Origin: Sphingomonas faeni
Lineage (GTDB): Bacteria; Pseudomonadota; Alphaproteobacteria; Sphingomonadales; Sphingomonadaceae
Direction: 5' to 3'
NCBI RefSeq assembly: GCF_030817315.1
Contig: NZ_JAUSZF010000001.1
Location: 2,030,501 to 2,094,500 of the forward strand
DNA length: 64,000 nucleotides
Shown here: positions 45,797 to 54,646 of the stretch, piece by piece
Numbering within the stretch: the first letter of the stretch is position 1
Layout of the letters: every line of letters begins with the position of its first letter
Notes under the pieces: generated by a model
Told to the model about the DNA's origin: nothing
Seen by the model: the letters and a program-made list of their open reading frames with translations, nothing else
Databases searched by the model: none
Position numbers and translations under genes: made by a program

Positions 45797-45859
45797 ACCG
45801 TTCGTGGGGGTGCGCTTCATCTGCGACGAAGGTCGTATCTTTGGGGGGGGCCTTCTGAT

Positions 45860-45977
45860 CCTCCCCCGCCAGGGGGAGGTGGCGCCGTAGGCGACGGAGG
45901 GGGAGGACACGGAACGGTCCCTCCTTACCTCCCCCTCCGTCTGGCAAGCGCCAGCCACCTCCCCCTGGCGGGGGAGG
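45860..45977. repeat. REPIN-like inverted pair (copy D)
   Basis: The outer arms are perfect 24-bp inverted repeats (45860-45883 and 45954-45977) built on CCTCCCCCGCCAGGGGGAGG. Inside, GGAGGGGGAGG and CCTCCCCCTCC make a second nested inverted pair. The whole element is 118 bp and fills the gap between the divergent pectate-lyase-fold and LuxR-type genes. Confidence 0.75.
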
Positions 45978-45996
45978 ATAAAAACGAGGGGTGGGG

Positions 45997-46269
45997 TTAG
46001 ATCGCCAGCGTCTGCGCGACGATCGCCGCTTGTGTCCGGTTGCGGACGTTGAGCTTGCGCATCAGGGCGGTCATGTGGACCTTCACGGTGGCCTCGGCGA
46101 TGCCGAGATCGAACGCGATCTGTTTGTTGAGCAGGCCCGAATGGACGCCGCGGAGTACTCTGATCTGGGTCGGTGTCAGCGCCGCGTGGGTCGCCGGCGC
46201 TGGTGCCGCCACTTTTTCCGTCGCTTTTGCTGCCGGGGGATGCCCGATGTCGTGGCCGGTCCGTTCCAT
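45997..46269 (-). CDS. Stand-alone LuxR-type HTH protein
   Basis: The 90-residue protein consists of a short Ala/Pro-rich N-terminus and a complete LuxR/FixJ-type DNA-binding domain (LTPTQIRVLRGVHSGLLNKQ, IAFDLGIAEATVKVHMTALM, RKLNVRNRTQAAI). There is no receiver or ligand domain. It may be a naturally short regulator, like GerE, or the end of a response regulator that lost its receiver. GGGAGG lies 6 nt before the second ATG (46269), which I prefer to the ATG at 46275. It sits beside carbohydrate genes and could regulate them. Confidence 0.83.
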   Translation of the reverse strand: MERTGHDIGHPPAAKATEKVAAPAPATHAALTPTQIRVLRGVHSGLLNKQIAFDLGIAEATVKVHMTALMRKLNVRNRTQAAIVAQTLAI

Positions 46270-46435
46270 GGTCATCCTCCCTGAGCTTCAGCCTGTGCCA
46301 CGACGGTTCGAGGTCGCGGCAGGTTTGCGCCGTTGATCCAGCGATCCGCTTATACGGATTCGGTTAGACAGGTTTTGACTATGGGCCACGGATTTGCGCG
46401 CAATCAAGCCTTTTCTGTTGTCAGACCGAAAAGAC

Positions 46436-46446
46436 CTGTCGTACAG
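46436..46446. promoter_or_regulatory. Candidate GntR/FadR-type operator upstream of gntP
   Basis: CTGTCGTACAG is a near-perfect inverted repeat of the GT-N3-AC type that FadR-subfamily regulators bind. It lies 125 bp upstream of the GntP-like permease, whose downstream partner is a FadR-type regulator. The rest of 46270-46570 shows no gene. Confidence 0.35.
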
Positions 46447-46570
46447 ATATCAACAATCACCAGCAGGCGAAGGCGCCGCTGAGCGACGGGAGGGGCCTGA
46501 TGCCACAAGCACCGGACACGCGTGCACGGACCGCAACGGATGCGCACGCTCTAACGCGGACGGCAGGCCG

Positions 46571-47917
46571 ATGATCGGTGCGGACATGAGGCTGGTGATC
46601 GCCGCGTTGGCCGGCATCGGGCTCGCCGTGGTGATGATCGTCCGCGGGCGGCTCCACCCCTTTATCGGCCTGTTGTGCGGCGCGTTCACCGTCGGGCTGC
46701 TCGCCGGCCTGCCCCTGCCCGAGGTGGCGAAGGCAGTGCAGAAGGGCGTCGGCGATATCATCGGCGGCACCGGGCTGGTCGTGGCGCTGGGGCTGTCGCT
46801 GGGCGCGATGCTCCATCTGTCGGGCGCTGCGGCGTCGCTGGCCAAGGCAGCGCTGCGAATGACCGGCGTTCAGGCCGCGCCCTGGGCCACGCTGGGCATC
46901 GCGATCGTCGTCGGGCTGCCGCTGTTCTTCGAGACGGGCCTCGTCCTGTTGCTGCCGATCGTCGTCGCGGCGGCCGAGGAGATGACCGGCAAGGACGGCC
47001 CGGAACGCGACGCCGCCAAGCTGAGGCTGATCATGCCGGCGCTGGCCGGGCTGGGCGTGGTCCACGCGCTGGTGCCGCCGCATCCGGGACCCTTGCTCGC
47101 AGTAGAGGCGCTCGGCGCCAGCCTGGGCAAGACGATGCTCTACGGGATCGCGATCGCCATCCCGACGGCGATCATATCCGGGCCTTTGTTGGCGAAGTTC
47201 ACGACGCGCGGCGTGCGGCTGGAGGCGCCGGTGTTGCACGATCACGCGCTCGCGATCGCACCGCCGGCGCGGCTGTTGTCGCTGTTGATCGTGCTGCTGC
47301 CGGTGCTGATGATCGCGACCGGCGAACTGGGGCAGATGATCCCGGGGATGAAGGGCGCCGCCTGGCTGGTCGCGGCGAGCAACCCGGTGGTCGCGCTGTT
47401 GCTGACCAACCTGATCGCCCTGCCGCTGCTGTTTGGCCGGCGGCTGCGCGATGCCGCGATCCAGACCGCGGTTTGGCACGAGACGATGGGCGCCGCGGGT
47501 GCGATCCTGCTGGCGATCGGCGCGGGCGGTGCGTTGAAGCAGGTGCTGGTGACCGCAGGCCTGTCCGACCTGCTGGCGCGCACCGTGCTCATGTATTCGA
47601 TCTCGCCGCTGTTGCTCGGCTGGCTGGTCGCGGTCGGCATACGCCTCGCCGCCGGCTCCGCGACCGTGGCGACGATCACCGCGGTCGGGATCATGCCGGG
47701 CGTGGTCGCAAGCTCGGGCGTGTCGCCGGAGCTGGTCGTGCTGGCGATCGGCGCGGGATCGGTGTTCTTCAGCCACGTCAACGATCCGGGATTCTGGCTC
47801 GTCAAAAGCTATGTCGGCACCAGCACTGCGGACACGTTCCGTACGTGGTCGATGCTGGAGACGGCGATATCGGTGGTCGGCCTCGCGCTGGTGATGGCAC
47901 TGAGCTATGTCGTCTGA
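46571..47917 (+). CDS. GntP family gluconate/hexuronate permease
   Basis: The 448-residue protein has 12-14 membrane segments and GntP landmarks: GGTGLVVALGLSLGAMLHLS, GLPLFFETGLVLLLPIVVAA, ALVPPHPGPLLAVEAL and VFFSHVNDPGFWLVKSY. GntP members are proton symporters for gluconate or related sugar acids. In this locus, with gluconolactonase, uxaC and manD nearby, a sugar acid from hemicellulose is a reasonable substrate. The regulator gene downstream overlaps its end by 11 bp, so both are made from one message. Confidence 0.92.
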   Translation: MIGADMRLVIAALAGIGLAVVMIVRGRLHPFIGLLCGAFTVGLLAGLPLPEVAKAVQKGVGDIIGGTGLVVALGLSLGAMLHLSGAAASLAKAALRMTGVQAAPWATLGIAIVVGLPLFFETGLVLLLPIVVAAAEEMTGKDGPERDAAKLRLIMPALAGLGVVHALVPPHPGPLLAVEALGASLGKTMLYGIAIAIPTAIISGPLLAKFTTRGVRLEAPVLHDHALAIAPPARLLSLLIVLLPVLMIATGELGQMIPGMKGAAWLVAASNPVVALLLTNLIALPLLFGRRLRDAAIQTAVWHETMGAAGAILLAIGAGGALKQVLVTAGLSDLLARTVLMYSISPLLLGWLVAVGIRLAAGSATVATITAVGIMPGVVASSGVSPELVVLAIGAGSVFFSHVNDPGFWLVKSYVGTSTADTFRTWSMLETAISVVGLALVMALSYVV

Positions 47918-48623
47918 CGATGCCGCAGTCTCTCATGAGAAGCCGGTCGTGACCGTGCGGCTGGCGGACCGGGCCTATACCGGGATCGTCCAGATCATCC
48001 TCGACGAGCAGCTCGCGGTCGGCGACCGGCTGCCCGCGGAGGACAAGCTGGCGACGATGTTCGGCATGTCGCGGACGATCGTGCGCGAGGCGCTGGCGCG
48101 GCTCGCGTCGGACGGGATCACGCAGGCGCGGCGTGGGGCCGGGTCCTATGTCAAACGGCGTCCGTCGGAGCGGCTCGGGTCGCACATGCCGATGGCGGAC
48201 ATCGCCGCGACCTTGGGCACCTACGAAGTGCGCTTCGTGCTGGAAGCGGAGGCGGCGCGGCTGGCGGCACAGCGCCGGTCGCATCACCAGATGGACGCGA
48301 TCGAACGCGCGCTGGAGGCGCTGCGGACTGCTTTGCTGTCCAACGCGCCGGCGCATGACGAGGACTGGGTACTGCACCGCGCGATCGCCGAGGCGACCGC
48401 CAATGCGGCGTTCCTGCCGGTGTTCGATCATCTGCGGGACGCGGTGATGCGGATCCTGCGCGCGGGCGTCGACATATCGCGGTCGCGCGCACCCGACGTG
48501 ATCAAGGCGATGATGGACGAGCATGACGCGATCGTGGAGGCGATCCGGGCGCAGGATGCCGACGGCGCGGCGCTGGCGATGCGCTGGCACCTGTCGCAGG
48601 GCCGCAAGCGGTTGATGCCCTGA
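47907..48623 (+). CDS. GntR regulator, FadR subfamily
   Basis: The 238-residue protein has an N-terminal winged HTH (GDRLPAEDKLATMFGMSRTI, VREALARLASDGITQARRGA) and an all-helical FCD effector domain (VRFVLEAEAARLAAQRRSHH, HRAIAEATANAAFLPV, DEHDAIVEAIRAQDADGA). FCD regulators usually sense sugar acids such as gluconate, glucuronate or galactonate. It overlaps gntP and is followed by a TonB receptor and uronate genes, so it probably represses the locus until a sugar acid appears. Candidate operators lie upstream of gntP and of the TonB receptor. Confidence 0.93.
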   Translation: MSSDDAAVSHEKPVVTVRLADRAYTGIVQIILDEQLAVGDRLPAEDKLATMFGMSRTIVREALARLASDGITQARRGAGSYVKRRPSERLGSHMPMADIAATLGTYEVRFVLEAEAARLAAQRRSHHQMDAIERALEALRTALLSNAPAHDEDWVLHRAIAEATANAAFLPVFDHLRDAVMRILRAGVDISRSRAPDVIKAMMDEHDAIVEAIRAQDADGAALAMRWHLSQGRKRLMP

Positions 48624-48655
48624 CGAGCCGGGTTTCGGCTCCCCGCCGGGACCTG

Positions 48656-48667
48656 CGACCATGGTCG
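48656..48667. promoter_or_regulatory. Candidate operator upstream of the TonB receptor (CGACCATGGTCG)
   Basis: A perfect 12-bp palindrome lies 100 bp upstream of the large TonB receptor gene. A second, looser dyad (GATACC and GTATATC) follows at 48671-48690. Either could bind the FadR-type regulator encoded just upstream, but no shared consensus is proven. Confidence 0.3.
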
Positions 48668-48766
48668 TAGATGATACCGCGCCCAGTATATCGTAGAGAA
48701 CGGCAAGAATGACACGTCGCCAAGCCGCTCCACGGCACGCGCTACGTGCAACTAGGGGACGGACGG

Positions 48767-51700
48767 ATGCAAAAGGTTACGCGCGGTCGGCGATCAGTCG
48801 GATCTTTCAATGTTAACGCAACCAGCATGATCGTGCTGGCAACCGCGTTGCTCTGCGCACCTGCCGCAGCCCAAACCGCAACCCCGCAGTCCGACCTGCC
48901 CGCCTCGACCCAATCGGCCGATCCGGCAGCGCCCCCGCAGACGCTGACGCCGCAGACCGCCGCCGACGACCAGGGCGCGACGGAGAAGGACATCGTCGTC
49001 ACGGGTTCGCGCATCACGTCGAGCGGTTTCAACGCGCCGACGCCGACGACTGTGATCGGCGAGGACCAGATCCTCAAGAACGCGCAGCCCAATATCTTCA
49101 ACGCGATCGCGCAGTTGCCGTCGCTGCAGGGATCGACCGGCGCCTCCACCGGGACGTTCAGCACGTCGAGCGGCACGCAGGGGCTCAGTTCCTTCTCGCT
49201 GCGTGGCCTCGGCCCCATCCGTACGCTGACCCTGCTCGACGGCCAGCGCGTCGTCGGTGCGAACGTCTCCGGCGTGCCCGACATCAGCATGTTCCCACAG
49301 CTGCTGATCAAGCGCGTCGACGTTGTGACGGGTGGCGCATCGGCCTCCTATGGTTCCGACGCGGTCGGCGGCGTGGTCAACTTCATCACCGACACGCGCT
49401 TCAAGGGGTTCAAGGCGAACATCCAAGGCGGCATCACCAATTACGGCGACGACAAGCAGGCGCTGGTCCAGGCCGCGTTCGGCACGTCGTTGTTCGGCGA
49501 CCGCCTGCACCTGATCGTCAGCGGCGAATATGACGACGAAGACGGCGTTGGCCCGGGCGATTTCGGCACCGACCTCGCCAAGGGTCGCGACTGGTACCGC
49601 GCCACCACGCTCGTCAACACCGGTCAGACGAACAACGGCCTGCCGCAGTTCAACTACCGCGACTATGCCCAACCCTATCAATATGCGCGCTACGGCCTGA
49701 TCAACAACGGGCCGTTACAGGGCATCGCCTTCGACCAGAGCGGCGCGCCATATAATTTCAACTATGGTTCGAACGGTCGTCCGACCGGCACGGGCGGCGT
49801 CACGAATTGCTTCCCCGCCAACAGCTTCTGCGTCGGCGGCGACCTGTCGGGCGCGCCGGGTTCGGGCGCATCGCTGAAGTCCTCGCTGGAGCGGCTCAAC
49901 GGGTTCGGGCGGATCGGCTTCGATTTCGCCCCGGACAACGAGGCTTATGTGACGGTCAACCTTGCGCAGGTGAAGACCAGCAACCAGCCGAGCCCGGGAT
50001 ACAACCGCCCGAACCTGACCGTGCAGTGCGCCAATCCCTTCCTGCCGCAACTGGTGCGGGATCGCTGCGCGACGGCGATCAACCCCGCCACCGGGACCCC
50101 GGGAATCACGCAGTTCGGCTTCGGTAGCAGCAACGGCAACTTCCCCGATCCACTGGTCCAGACGGACCGTCGCCAATACCGCTTCGTCGGCGGGCTGAAG
50201 GGCAAGTTCGAGATCGGCAGCACGCCCTGGACCTACGACGCCTATTACGAACACGGCATCACGCTGGCGGCGATCGACGTCGAGAATACCGTGCTTCAGA
50301 ACCGCTACGTCGCCGCGACCAACGCGATCACGCTGAACGGGGCGATCGTCTGCGCCGATCCGGTCGCGCGCGCCGCCGGATGTCAGCCGATCAACATCTT
50401 CGGCGGCGCGGTGCCGTCGGCATCGGCGCTTGCCTATGTCACGCCCGCCAATGGGCCGCTCCAGCGCACCAAGCTGACGCAGGACGTCGCCAGCCTCAAC
50501 TTCTCGGGCGAGCCGCTCAACCTGTGGGCCGGGCCGCTGTCGGTCGCGTTCGGTGGCGAATATCGTCGTGAATTCTACCGCGTCCACGGCGATCCCTATG
50601 GTGCGGGCGTCACCGCACTCAGCCCCAACAGCGCCGCCTATCCCGCCGATCCGCTGTTGAATTCGGCGCTGGGCAGCAACTGGGCAGCGGGCAACTACAA
50701 GAACGGCCGCGGCAAGTACGAGGTGTACGAGGGCTTTCTCGAGCTCAACCTGCCCTTGTTCAACAGCGAGGCGATCGGCCGCGCCAACCTCAACGGCGCG
50801 GGCCGCGTGACGCATTACAGCACGTCGGGCACGGTCTGGGCCTGGAAGGCGGGCGGTACCTGGGACACGCCGCTGGACGGCATCCGGTTGCGCGCCGTCA
50901 CGTCGCGCGACGTCCGTGCGCCGAACCTGTCCGAACTGTTCGCGGCACCGACCGTCACCACGCTGCCGAACTTCACCAATCCCTTTTCCGGCAGCGGTGT
51001 GCAGGCGTTCCAGAACACCGTCGGCAACCCCGATCTGAAGCCGGAAATCGCGCGCAATACCGAGGTCGGCATCGTCCTGTCGCATCCCTCATGGGCGCCG
51101 GGTCTCGGCCTGTCGTTCGACTACTACAAGATCAAGCTCGACGGAGTGGTCTCGACACTGTCGCCCGACCAGATCGTCCGCTTCTGCTTCGAGGGCAACC
51201 AGGCGTTCTGCGGCGGCTTCGTGCTGAACAGCCCCACCCAGGGCGGCAATTTCATCAACGTCCAGCCGTTCAATCTCGCGTCGTGGAAGACCAGCGGGTT
51301 CGACATCGAGGCGAGCTATCAGTGGAAGAAGCCGCTCGGCATTCCCGGCAACTTCACGCTCCGCGTGCTGGGCACGCATGTGAAGGAGTTCCTCGTCGAT
51401 GCCGGGATCGCCAACGTCGACGTGGTCGACCAGGCCGGGGCCAACAACGGCAACACGCCGGACTGGAAATGGCTGGCGACGCAAAGCTACGACAACGAGC
51501 TCTTCAGCATCAACCTGCAGGAGCGCTGGTTCTCGGACGGCGTCTTCGGCAACCAATATGTGGTCTGCACCACCGGCTGCCCGGTCTCGACCGCCAACCA
51601 CCCGACCATCGACTACAACAAGATGAAGGGCGCGTTCTACGTCGACCTCGGGGGATCGGTTAACGTCACCAAGCAGGTCAGCATGTTCTTCAAGGTCGAC

Positions 51701-51820
51701 AATCTGTTCGATCACGATCCAGCGCCCGCGCCGCAGACCAATACCGGCCTCGACGTGAACCCCGCGCTGTACGACACGCTCGGCCGTATCTACCGCCTGG
51801 GCGTCCGCGCCCGGTTCTGA
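48767..51820 (+). CDS. Large TonB-dependent receptor, carbohydrate type
   Basis: The 1,017-residue protein has a signal peptide (MIVLATALLCAPAAAQ after a basic n-region), a TonB box (KDIVVTGSRITSSGFNAPTP), a plug domain (SFSLRGLGPIRTLTLLDGQR, VDVVTGGASASYGSDAVGGV) and a long barrel ending YRLGVRARF. The size and plug sequence match sphingomonad/Caulobacter receptors for plant oligosaccharides. Its setting beside gntP, gluconolactonase, uxaC and xylan enzymes suggests uptake of glucuronoxylan or other uronate oligomers. GGGGACGGACGG precedes the ATG at 48767. A hairpin terminator follows. Confidence 0.93.
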   Translation: MQKVTRGRRSVGSFNVNATSMIVLATALLCAPAAAQTATPQSDLPASTQSADPAAPPQTLTPQTAADDQGATEKDIVVTGSRITSSGFNAPTPTTVIGEDQILKNAQPNIFNAIAQLPSLQGSTGASTGTFSTSSGTQGLSSFSLRGLGPIRTLTLLDGQRVVGANVSGVPDISMFPQLLIKRVDVVTGGASASYGSDAVGGVVNFITDTRFKGFKANIQGGITNYGDDKQALVQAAFGTSLFGDRLHLIVSGEYDDEDGVGPGDFGTDLAKGRDWYRATTLVNTGQTNNGLPQFNYRDYAQPYQYARYGLINNGPLQGIAFDQSGAPYNFNYGSNGRPTGTGGVTNCFPANSFCVGGDLSGAPGSGASLKSSLERLNGFGRIGFDFAPDNEAYVTVNLAQVKTSNQPSPGYNRPNLTVQCANPFLPQLVRDRCATAINPATGTPGITQFGFGSSNGNFPDPLVQTDRRQYRFVGGLKGKFEIGSTPWTYDAYYEHGITLAAIDVENTVLQNRYVAATNAITLNGAIVCADPVARAAGCQPINIFGGAVPSASALAYVTPANGPLQRTKLTQDVASLNFSGEPLNLWAGPLSVAFGGEYRREFYRVHGDPYGAGVTALSPNSAAYPADPLLNSALGSNWAAGNYKNGRGKYEVYEGFLELNLPLFNSEAIGRANLNGAGRVTHYSTSGTVWAWKAGGTWDTPLDGIRLRAVTSRDVRAPNLSELFAAPTVTTLPNFTNPFSGSGVQAFQNTVGNPDLKPEIARNTEVGIVLSHPSWAPGLGLSFDYYKIKLDGVVSTLSPDQIVRFCFEGNQAFCGGFVLNSPTQGGNFINVQPFNLASWKTSGFDIEASYQWKKPLGIPGNFTLRVLGTHVKEFLVDAGIANVDVVDQAGANNGNTPDWKWLATQSYDNELFSINLQERWFSDGVFGNQYVVCTTGCPVSTANHPTIDYNKMKGAFYVDLGGSVNVTKQVSMFFKVDNLFDHDPAPAPQTNTGLDVNPALYDTLGRIYRLGVRARF

Positions 51821-51830
51821 TCGGCGGCTC

Positions 51831-51854
51831 CCCCGGTAGCGATCGCTACCGGGG
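51831..51854. terminator. Bidirectional hairpin between convergent genes
   Basis: CCCCGGTAGC and GCTACCGGGG form a perfect 10-bp stem around GATC. It lies between the TonB receptor (ends 51820) and the gluconolactonase gene (ends 51866). Confidence 0.75.
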
Positions 51855-51865
51855 AAGAGCAGGGT

Positions 51866-52912
51866 TCAGCCTTGCCATCCCGCACGGAGCGGCAGGCGCA
51901 GGACGCGGTCGTTGGCGGTCATATACAGCGCCCGCCCGCGCTCCCCGAACGCGCAGTTGGCGATCGGCGCACCGGTCGTCACCAGCGCGAGCGGCTCCGC
52001 ATCGGGGGTCATGACCATCATGCCGCCGGGCACCGAGCATATCAGTGTCCCATCGCGCGCGACCTTCATGCCGTCGGGCAACCCCGCCCCGCCCCGCGCC
52101 TTCATCGCCTTGGCATCGAGCAGGACCCGGGCATTGCGCACGCCCTTGGCATCGAGGTCGTAGACCATGATCCGCGGCGCGGTTTCGTCCGACACCGACA
52201 CGTAGAGCCGCGTCTCGTCGGGCGACAGCGCGATGCCGTTCGGTCGCGTCAGGCTTCCCTCGAGCAGTTCGACCGTGCCGCCCGGCCGCAGTCGATACAC
52301 GCCGTTCACCGCCAGTTCCTTCAACGGCGACGTATCGCCTTCGGTCAGGCCGTAGGGCGGATCGGTGAAATACAGCGTACCGTCGCGCGCGACATGCATG
52401 TCGTTCGGGCTGTTGAACCGCTTTCCCTGATAGCGGTCGACCACCACTTCGCGCCGCCGCGTGACCAGATCGACGCGATCGATCGACCGCCCGCCACTGT
52501 TGGCGACCAGCAGCTTGCCCGCTCGATCGAGCGTCAGTCCGTTCGCACCCGGTTCTCGGATCAGCTTCGGATCGGTCCCGCCCACGCCCGACGGATCGAG
52601 GAACGGTACGGCCAGGCCACCCTTGCGCCAGCGACGAACGATGTTGGCCGGTGGATCGGAGAACAGCAGATACTGTCCGGCTTCGACCCACACCGGCCCC
52701 TCCGCCCACCGAATGCCCGTCGCGATCGTCTCGATCCGCGTGCCCGGCACGACCATGCGGTCGAATGCCGGCGACAGTTTCTGGATGCGCGGCTCGGGCG
52801 GCGTTGCCGCGACGCCCGCGCCGAAAGCCGGGGCGGCGGCCATCGCCACCGCGCCGAACAGGACTTCACGACGTCCCGGCCGGAAGGGGGCGACTGCGCG
52901 ATGCTCAAACAT
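51866..52912 (-). CDS. SMP-30/gluconolactonase family protein with Tat-type signal
   Basis: The 348-residue protein starts with a twin-arginine-like leader (GRREVLFGAVAMAAAPAFGA) and folds as a six-bladed beta-propeller lactonase: RWAEGPVWVEAGQYLLFSDP, NSPNDMHVARDGTLYFTDPP, TRPNGIALSPDETRLYVSVS and AGLPDGMKVARDGTLICSVP. The metal-site residues E, N and D of the family are visible in these stretches. It would hydrolyse aldonolactones in the periplasm to free acids such as gluconate or xylonate, which the GntP permease could import. The upstream region (52913-53060) shows no gene. Confidence 0.9.
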   Translation of the reverse strand: MFEHRAVAPFRPGRREVLFGAVAMAAAPAFGAGVAATPPEPRIQKLSPAFDRMVVPGTRIETIATGIRWAEGPVWVEAGQYLLFSDPPANIVRRWRKGGLAVPFLDPSGVGGTDPKLIREPGANGLTLDRAGKLLVANSGGRSIDRVDLVTRRREVVVDRYQGKRFNSPNDMHVARDGTLYFTDPPYGLTEGDTSPLKELAVNGVYRLRPGGTVELLEGSLTRPNGIALSPDETRLYVSVSDETAPRIMVYDLDAKGVRNARVLLDAKAMKARGGAGLPDGMKVARDGTLICSVPGGMMVMTPDAEPLALVTTGAPIANCAFGERGRALYMTANDRVLRLPLRAGWQG

Positions 52913-53060
52913 TGGTGGGGCGATCGATGCGCGGGTCGTGATGCGTCGGTTGAACCGCGGCCTGTCCGGCCATGCTTGTGTTCATATCGTCCAGACCCTT
53001 TGTTTGCGCGGCGTTTCATTGGGACGCGAATTGATACCTGGAGTTGGGCAGCGACAAAAT

Positions 53061-53174
53061 CTCCCCCCTCCCTGAAAGGGAGGGGTCGGGGGTGGGTCGG
53101 TTTCCGTATCTTCAGACGCTTGCGACCAAAGCGGGCCTACCCACCCCCGGCCCCTCCCCTTCAGGGAGGGGGGA
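53061..53174. repeat. REPIN-like inverted pair (copy E)
   Basis: The arm at 53061-53097 (CCTCCCTGAAAGGGAGGGG core plus GGGGGTGGGT) is repeated inverted at 53139-53174, 41 bp apart. It is nearly the same as copy B at 12241, although the two are 41 kb apart. It lies between the gluconolactonase start and the uxaC stop. Confidence 0.75.
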
Positions 53175-53233
53175 ATGTCAGCCGCGGGTGGGGCTGCGCC
53201 GACTCCGGGGGCAGGCTCATGCTTCTAGCCCTG

Positions 53234-54646
53234 TCACAGCCGGTACGCCTGCTTGACCAGGTCATAGGCCAGCGCACGGGCGACTTCGTGCGCTTCGTCC
53301 TCTTCGAGCCGGTGTTCGGCGACGAGCTTGGCGAGGAACGCGCAGTCCATTCGGCGCGCGACGTCGTGGCGCGCGGGGATCGACAGGAAGGCGCGGGTGT
53401 CGTCGTTGAAGCCGACCGTGTTGTAGAAGCCGGCGGCCTCGGTCGCGCGTTCGCGGAAGCGGCGCATGCCCTCCGGGCTGTCGTGGAACCACCAGGGCGG
53501 GCCGAGCCGGAGCGACGGGTAATGGCCGGCGAGCGGGGCGAGTTCGCGGGAGTAGGTGTCCTCGTCTAGGGTGAAGAGGATCAGGGTGAGCGCGGGGTTA
53601 TTGCCGAACCGGTCGAGCAGTGGCTTCAGCGCGCGGACGAACTCGCCGGGGAGCGGGATGTCGCCGCCCTTGTCGCGGCCGAAGCGGGCGAGCACCGAGG
53701 CGTTGTGGCTGCGGGAGACGGCAGGGTGAAGCTGCATCACCATGCCGTCCTCGACCGACATCGCCGCCATCTCTGTGAGCATCTGTGCGCGGAAGAGTTC
53801 GGACTCAGCGGCGGTCGGTTGGGCCATCACGCGCGCATAGAGTGCTTCCGCTTCGGAGGGTGTCAGATCCGCGGTCGCCGCCGAGGGGTGGCCGTGATCG
53901 GTCGAAGTGGCACCGGCATCGCGAAAGCGAGCGCGGTGGAAACGGTGCGCGGCGAGATAGCCAGCATAGCTGCCGACATCCTCGTTCGCGGTCTCGCCGA
54001 AGCGGCGGACGTTGGCGGCGAAGCCCGGCGTCTCGGGGTCGACGACCGGGTCGGGGCGATAGGCGGTGACGACGCGGCCATTCCAGTCGCTCGCGCGGAT
54101 CGCGGCATGGTGCTCGAGCGGGTCGAGCGGGCTTTCGGTGGTCGCGATCAGTTCGATGCCGAACCGGTCGAACAGCGCGCGCGGGCGGAAGGCTGGCGTC
54201 TTCAACGCGGCGTCGATCGTGTCGTAATACAGGTCCGCGGTCGCGGGTTCGAGGCGGACGTCGATCCCGAATGCCTCGGCGAACACCCAGTCGAGCCACA
54301 TCCGCGACGGCGTGCCGCGGAACAGGGGGTAGTTCTCCGCAAAGATGCGCCAGATTTTCCGCGGATCGGCTTCCGTGGTGCTGCCATCGACCGTCGGCAC
54401 CCCGAGCGCGTCGAGCGGCACGCCTTGGCTGTAGAGCATCCGGAAGACGTAGTGATCGGGGACGATCAACAGCGAGGCGGGATTGCTGAACGCCTCGTCC
54501 TTCGCGAACCATGCCGGGTCGGTATGGCCGTGCGGACTGACGATCGGCAGGTCCTTGACGCCCGCATGCAGTGCGCGGGCGATGTCGCGGGTACGGCCGT
54601 CGCTGGGGAACAGGCGGTCGGGGTGAAGGCGTAGCGGATGGGTCAT
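53234..54646 (-). CDS. uxaC: Uronate isomerase (glucuronate isomerase)
   Basis: The 470-residue protein is UxaC, an amidohydrolase-superfamily enzyme that converts D-glucuronate to D-fructuronate and D-galacturonate to D-tagaturonate. The N-terminal metal site is LPIVSPHGHTDPAWF. RGTPSRMWLDWVFAEAFGID and the C-terminal PPWWFHDSPEGMRRFRERAT with GFYNTVGFNDDTRAFLSIPA are typical. The ATG overlaps the transporter stop (54643-54646). It is the last gene of the - strand operon GH3-manD-exuT-uxaC and processes glucuronate released by the alpha-glucuronidase. Confidence 0.96.
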   Translation of the reverse strand: MTHPLRLHPDRLFPSDGRTRDIARALHAGVKDLPIVSPHGHTDPAWFAKDEAFSNPASLLIVPDHYVFRMLYSQGVPLDALGVPTVDGSTTEADPRKIWRIFAENYPLFRGTPSRMWLDWVFAEAFGIDVRLEPATADLYYDTIDAALKTPAFRPRALFDRFGIELIATTESPLDPLEHHAAIRASDWNGRVVTAYRPDPVVDPETPGFAANVRRFGETANEDVGSYAGYLAAHRFHRARFRDAGATSTDHGHPSAATADLTPSEAEALYARVMAQPTAAESELFRAQMLTEMAAMSVEDGMVMQLHPAVSRSHNASVLARFGRDKGGDIPLPGEFVRALKPLLDRFGNNPALTLILFTLDEDTYSRELAPLAGHYPSLRLGPPWWFHDSPEGMRRFRERATEAAGFYNTVGFNDDTRAFLSIPARHDVARRMDCAFLAKLVAEHRLEEDEAHEVARALAYDLVKQAYRL

